Source of the DNA: UBA11591 sp040220895
Lineage (GTDB): Bacteria > Bacteroidota > Bacteroidia > Flavobacteriales_E > Vicingaceae
Assembly (NCBI GenBank): GCA_040220895.1
Contig: JAVJVY010000018.1
Location: 29,738-93,737 of the forward strand
Length of the DNA: 64,000 bases
Reading direction: 5' to 3'
Shown: positions 60,035-64,000 of the stretch, piece by piece
Numbering within the stretch: the first letter of the stretch is position 1
Layout: each line of letters opens with the position of its first letter
The notes under the pieces: generated by a model
Databases searched by the model: none
What the model was told of the DNA's origin: nothing
The model's input: the letters and a program-made list of their open reading frames with translations, nothing else
Translations under genes and position numbers: made by a program

Positions 60035-61006
60035 TTAATCGAGAGATTGATTACTTGCATTGGCCATTTTCACCATAATCTCATATTGAACAGGTGAAAG
60101 GTCGTTAAAGTAGAAGTTGACCGGGTTTAGAGGGGTGCCGTTCTTTCGCACTTCGTAATGACAATGAGGGCCAACCGATTTACCTGTATTTCCGACAAGG
60201 CCGATGATATCTCCGCGCTTGACTTTCTGACCCGGCCTAACGAGTATTTTGCTCATGTGGGCATAGAGGGTGACGTATCCGTAACCGTGATCAATCCTTA
60301 CGTGATTCCCATACCCTTTGGCACTGTTGTCGGCTCGTTTGATCGTTCCATTACCCGTAGCATAAATGGGTGTACCGGTAGGCGCGGTGAAATCCATTCC
60401 CGTGTGCAAGGCCCTGGTTTTGTAATGCGGGTCTATGCGATAACCATAGCCCGAGGCCATTCGTTTCAGGTCCTTGTTTGAAACCGGCTGTATTGCGGGT
60501 ATGGCGGCCAGGAGTTCCTTCTTTTTCATGGCCATTTCCATGACCTCATCGTATGATTTGGATTGGATGTATAATTTCTTCAGGATCTTGTCCATGGTCT
60601 TGGAGCTTTCCTTCATTAATTCCGAACTTCGGTAACCCTCCAATTCTTTATAGCGATTTACTCCACCAAAACCGGCATTACGAATATTCTTAGGGATAGG
60701 TTCGGCTTCAAAAATTACGCGATAAATATTGTCATCCCGGTCTTCTACGTCATTCAAGACTGCAAAGACCTCGTCGAGTTTCTTGTTCAGGAATTCATAG
60801 CGAAGCTGCAATTGTTTGTTTTCCCTTTTAAGCTCCTTCTCTTTGGGGGAGTCCATGTAAGTATAGGCAAGAAAAAAGAAAATAGAACCAAAAACTGCAC
60901 CTGTCAGTAAAAAAGACATTACCGTCAGTAATTTTCTCTGCCAACTTATTTCTACCTTTTCATAGGTAAGCGACTTAGTGTTATATCTGTATTTGACCTT
61001 AGACAC
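60035..61006 (-). CDS. M23-family (LytM) peptidoglycan peptidase with membrane anchor
   Basis: A 323-residue protein. A transmembrane helix is at about 27-50, then a periplasmic coiled coil (about 55-90, ELKRENKQLQLRYEFLNKKL). The M23 peptidase domain covers about 195-300, with HTGMDFTAPTGTPIYATG, LYAHMSKILVRPGQKVKRGD and HCHYEVRKNG; the HxxxD and HxH zinc ligands are intact, so it should cut peptide bridges in peptidoglycan. It resembles the Bacteroidota cell-shape or division LytM proteins. Confidence 0.93.
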   Translation of the reverse strand: MSKVKYRYNTKSLTYEKVEISWQRKLLTVMSFLLTGAVFGSIFFFLAYTYMDSPKEKELKRENKQLQLRYEFLNKKLDEVFAVLNDVEDRDDNIYRVIFEAEPIPKNIRNAGFGGVNRYKELEGYRSSELMKESSKTMDKILKKLYIQSKSYDEVMEMAMKKKELLAAIPAIQPVSNKDLKRMASGYGYRIDPHYKTRALHTGMDFTAPTGTPIYATGNGTIKRADNSAKGYGNHVRIDHGYGYVTLYAHMSKILVRPGQKVKRGDIIGLVGNTGKSVGPHCHYEVRKNGTPLNPVNFYFNDLSPVQYEIMVKMANASNQSLD

Positions 61007-61044
61007 TTAATGCTTAATTACTTAGTTTTGACGATCTAAAAAAG

Positions 61045-61052
61045 CAAATTTA
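61045..61052 (-). promoter_or_regulatory. Putative promoter -7 box of the M23-MerR pair
   Basis: The minus strand reads TAAATTTG, an exact TAnnTTTG match, 38 bases before the M23 ATG. Confidence 0.5.
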
Positions 61053-61109
61053 CGATTTCCGAAAAAACCCGATCAGGGCGAAGATAATCATTCGGATCAT
61101 CTCATAGAA

Positions 61110-63734
61110 ATGGACGCTGCGCAGATTAGAAAGACCTTTCTTGAATTCTTTGAAAATAAAGGACATCGCATTGTTCCATCCAGCCCGATGGTTGTGAAGA
61201 ATGATCCTACCCTTATGTTCACGAACGCTGGGATGAATCAATTCAAGGATATTTTTCTGGGTAACAAGCAGGTAGATGACAAACGCGTTGCAGATACGCA
61301 GAAATGCTTGCGCGTGTCGGGCAAGCACAATGACCTTGAAGAAGTAGGGGTAGACACCTACCACCACACCATGTTCGAAATGCTGGGAAATTGGTCTTTT
61401 GGAGATTATTTCAAAAAAGAGACCATTGATTGGGCTGTGGAACTTTTGCTGGATGTCTACAAGATCGACAAAGACAGATTGTACGTTACTTATTTTGATG
61501 GAGACACGAGCGACAAGCTTGAGGCGGATGTGAATACCCACGAACTTTGGAAACATCATTTTGACCAGGACAGGATTCTGGGATTTGGTCGAAAAGACAA
61601 TTTCTGGGAGATGGGCGAAACCGGCCCCTGTGGACCTTGTTCAGAGATCCATTGCGACATCCGAAACGACGAGGACAGGGCAACCATTGATGCCCGGGAA
61701 CTGGTCAACAAAGGCCATCCACAGGTGGTGGAGATCTGGAACCTGGTCTTCATCGAATTCAACCGAAACAAGGATCAAAGCTTGACGGCCCTGCCTAAAA
61801 AACACGTGGATACCGGCATGGGACTAGAGCGCCTGGCCATGGTTCTGCAAGGAAAACAGTCCAATTACGACACGGATATCTTCATGGTCCTGATCCGGGC
61901 TTTTGAAAAACTCCTTTCAGACCACAGTTATTCTCATTCTTCCAATAAAGAAGACATTGCCTTCAGGGTGGTGGTCGATCATATCAGAGCGGTTTCCATT
62001 GCCATCGCCGAAGGGCAGTTACCATCAAACACGGGCGCGGGTTACGTTATTCGGCGCATTTTGCGCAGGGCCATTCGCTACGCCTATAGTTTCTTGGGCG
62101 TAAGGGAATCCCTCATTCATAAATTGGTACCACATCTGGTGACCAGTCTGGGTAAGGTATTCCCTGAGTTGAAATCTCAAGCCGATTTGGTTGAGAAAGT
62201 GATCAAAGAAGAAGAAGAATCTTTCCTCAGGACTTTGGAGAAGGGAATTGAGCGATTTGAGAAATACCTGGAAGAGCATCCTGGAGCGGATGTCATTGAC
62301 GGTCAGTTCGCTTTTGAATTGTACGACACTTTTGGGTTCCCCGTTGACCTGACTGAATTGATGGCCCAGGAGAAAGGCATATTAAATGGAGTGAACCAGG
62401 CTGGATTCAAGGCCGAACTGGGAAAGCAAAAAGACCGCTCAAGGGCCGCGGGAAAGATCGATGCCGGTGACTGGATAGTGTTGGTCGAGGATGAAGTGGA
62501 GGAATTTGTGGGCTACGATCAAACTTCGACGGATGTGCGCATCACCAAGTATCGACAGGTTAGCCAGAAAGGAAAGGACTTATTCCAACTGGTTTTCAAT
62601 ATCACTCCATTCTATGCCGAAAGCGGTGGGCAAGTGGGAGACACAGGCTACATTCAATCTCAGGGTGAACGCATTGAGATACTGGACACCAAGAAGGAGA
62701 ACGAACTCATTATTCACATTTCAGACACCCTGCCGACTGACCCCTCCCTTGATTTCAAAGCTTTTGTGGATGTCAACAGGCGTGAGCGGATCAAGAAGAA
62801 TCATTCAGCTACTCATTTACTTCACCATGCCTTGAGAACACTTCTGGGAAGTCATGTGGAGCAGAAGGGAAGCCTGGTCCATCCCGACTACCTGCGCTTT
62901 GATTTTTCACATTTTGAGAAGGTTTCAGAAAAAGACCTTTCACGCATTGAATCCATGGTCAATGAGGGCATCAGGCACGGAATAGCACTGGAAGAAATGC
63001 GCTCAGTGCCGCTGCCTCAGGCAAAGAAAATGGGCGCCATGGCCCTCTTTGGTGAAAAATACGGCGACGTGGTCCGGGTCATCAAATTTGGAGATTCGGT
63101 TGAATTATGTGGTGGTACCCACGTAGGAAACATCGCTGAAATTGGTCATTTCAAGATCCAGTCAGAAGGAAGTATTTCGGCAGGAATCAGAAGAATTGAA
63201 GCAATTACCGGCGATGCCGCCGATAATTTCTTGAGCGAAGAGTTGGACACACTTGAGCAGCTAAGGCAACTATTAAAGAATCCGGCAGACGTGAAGTCGG
63301 GATTGAAAAAATTGCTGGATGAACACCAGGCCCTCCAGAAGGAACTGGAGGCCATAAAGAAGGAACGCTCTAAAGACATGGCCGGAGAGCTTGAATCAAA
63401 GATCGAGACCATCGGATCGCATAAGGCCCTGTTAGCTCGGGTCGATCTGCCGGCAGGAGACCTCAAGACCATTGTTTTTTCACTAACTAAGAAATATCCG
63501 GACATTGTTCTTGCCTTGGCTTCCGACCAAGAGGGAAAGGCCATCTTGACTATTGGCTCGGGTAATGAAGCTGTCAAGGCAGGTTTTTCTGCCAAAAAAT
63601 TGATTTCTGAAGCAGCCCCGCTAATTTCCGGAGGCGGCGGCGGTCAGGACAATTTTGCCACGGCAGGAGGGAAAAATCCGGCGGGGATTGATGCCGCCTT
63701 GGGGAAAGTCAGGGAAATGATCGCTGATTTTTGA
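61110..63734 (+). CDS. alaS: Alanyl-tRNA synthetase
   Basis: An 874-residue class II synthetase, close to the usual 876. The aminoacylation domain starts with MDAAQIRKTFLEFFENKGH and has TGPCGPCSEIHCD and GMGLERLAMVLQG. The editing domain has HSATHLLHHALRTLLG and the zinc Cys-His of ELCGGTHVGN. The C-Ala domain ends with a SGGGGGQDNFATAGGK glycine-rich segment. It is complete and has no frameshift. Confidence 0.98.
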   Translation: MDAAQIRKTFLEFFENKGHRIVPSSPMVVKNDPTLMFTNAGMNQFKDIFLGNKQVDDKRVADTQKCLRVSGKHNDLEEVGVDTYHHTMFEMLGNWSFGDYFKKETIDWAVELLLDVYKIDKDRLYVTYFDGDTSDKLEADVNTHELWKHHFDQDRILGFGRKDNFWEMGETGPCGPCSEIHCDIRNDEDRATIDARELVNKGHPQVVEIWNLVFIEFNRNKDQSLTALPKKHVDTGMGLERLAMVLQGKQSNYDTDIFMVLIRAFEKLLSDHSYSHSSNKEDIAFRVVVDHIRAVSIAIAEGQLPSNTGAGYVIRRILRRAIRYAYSFLGVRESLIHKLVPHLVTSLGKVFPELKSQADLVEKVIKEEEESFLRTLEKGIERFEKYLEEHPGADVIDGQFAFELYDTFGFPVDLTELMAQEKGILNGVNQAGFKAELGKQKDRSRAAGKIDAGDWIVLVEDEVEEFVGYDQTSTDVRITKYRQVSQKGKDLFQLVFNITPFYAESGGQVGDTGYIQSQGERIEILDTKKENELIIHISDTLPTDPSLDFKAFVDVNRRERIKKNHSATHLLHHALRTLLGSHVEQKGSLVHPDYLRFDFSHFEKVSEKDLSRIESMVNEGIRHGIALEEMRSVPLPQAKKMGAMALFGEKYGDVVRVIKFGDSVELCGGTHVGNIAEIGHFKIQSEGSISAGIRRIEAITGDAADNFLSEELDTLEQLRQLLKNPADVKSGLKKLLDEHQALQKELEAIKKERSKDMAGELESKIETIGSHKALLARVDLPAGDLKTIVFSLTKKYPDIVLALASDQEGKAILTIGSGNEAVKAGFSAKKLISEAAPLISGGGGGQDNFATAGGKNPAGIDAALGKVREMIADF

Positions 63735-63748
63735 TTGAGGAATTCTGA

Positions 63749-64000
63749 ATTAAAAATAATAGCTGGTGCCCTGCTGTTCATGGCTATTCCAATTTTATTG
63801 AAATCGTAAAAAGTCAAGATGCCCTAAAAATGGCGCAAGCGTCCGCTTGTGCCATTCCTGGCGATGGGCAGATGGTTGTTGATAAAGAAAATAACGTGGC
63901 GGTAGAATACGATAGTTACGGACTGGTTACTTTGGTGCGCCAATACAATGCCCCGGCTTATACCCTGGCCGAGTTCAAATACGACGATCACGGAATGCGC
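63749..64000 (+). CDS. Partial open frame with YD/RHS-like repeat (runs off the right edge)
   Basis: An open frame begins after a stop at 63748, and the first ATG is at 63830. From there the visible 57 residues include VEYDSYGLVTLVRQYN and a FKYDDHGMR-like second unit, spaced about 25 residues apart, like the YD repeats of RHS-type surface proteins. No signal peptide is visible at either candidate start, so it may be a fragment or remnant. The rest lies outside the window. Confidence 0.4.
   Translation, partial: MKNNSWCPAVHGYSNFIEIVKSQDALKMAQASACAIPGDGQMVVDKENNVAVEYDSYGLVTLVRQYNAPAYTLAEFKYDDHGMR

Overview
The window reads as a chromosomal segment of a Bacteroidota bacterium, most likely a marine Flavobacteriales-type organism; the genus cannot be told from the sequence. 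Evidence: a fused MurF-alanine racemase, secreted proteins with type IX secretion (T9SS) C-terminal sorting domains, a CHU_C/gliding-type domain, DUF4468 and PorT-like barrel proteins, a Bacteroidota-type GH3 enzyme, weak Shine-Dalgarno sites and many promoters with the Bacteroidota -7 box TAnnTTTG. Base composition looks even and there is no integrase, transposase, prophage or CRISPR array.

Layout. 1-4655: end of an unknown gene, murF-alr, then an ECF sigma factor overlapping an unusual membrane protein with an anti-sigma-like N-terminus and a PKD plus T9SS type B C-terminus. 4804-12066: a tightly packed run of six genes joining a redox set (FAD oxidoreductase, outer-membrane barrel, membrane polyferredoxin) to three glycosyltransferases. 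12089-19461: biotin carboxylase, DUF151 nuclease-like protein, electron transfer flavoprotein subunits, pyruvate dehydrogenase E1 beta and a K+-dependent membrane pyrophosphatase. 19528-24941 (minus): sppA, GH3, a propeller-like secreted protein, a deoxynucleoside kinase and DUF4468. 25034-30716: folK, a TPR lipoprotein, an RNA methyltransferase and mutS.

30717-31521 is a gene-poor stretch with imperfect direct and inverted repeats and two tRNA genes (Leu-TAA, Gly-GCC). 31522-36373 holds a T9SS cargo protein, a SiaC-like protein, a YceI lipoprotein and a sugar dehydrogenase. 36380-40786 is a nitrogen/polyamine operon: lysine-6-dehydrogenase-like enzyme, arginine decarboxylase, agmatinase and a deoxyhypusine-synthase-like protein that lacks the canonical catalytic lysine. 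40884-44406 has a small T9SS protein, a PorT-like barrel, Kdo transferase and a conserved barrel protein.

44496-52887 is a nucleotide-sugar block of eight overlapping genes on the plus strand. It can make UDP-GlcA, UDP-xylose, UDP-GlcNAcA, UDP-GlcNAc3NAcA (wbpB/E/D type), UDP-GalNAcA and dTDP-4-keto-6-deoxyglucose, precursors typical of O-antigen or exopolysaccharide. Its last two genes share one reading frame and are separated by a single TAG. 52851-64000 is housekeeping: exonuclease III, a LamG T9SS protein, fabD, BI-1, folE, queD, hldD, a MerR regulator, an M23 peptidase, alaS, and the start of a possible YD/RHS-like gene at the right edge.

Functionally the window mixes envelope building (peptidoglycan, Kdo, heptose, O-antigen sugars, M23), T9SS cargo and possible T9SS-linked sigma signalling, and central metabolism. 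The best candidates for undescribed biology are the sigma/anti-sigma-T9SS pair, the redox-glycosyltransferase operon, the lysine-less DHS-like enzyme in the agmatine pathway, and the in-frame rfbB-TAG-epimerase pair.
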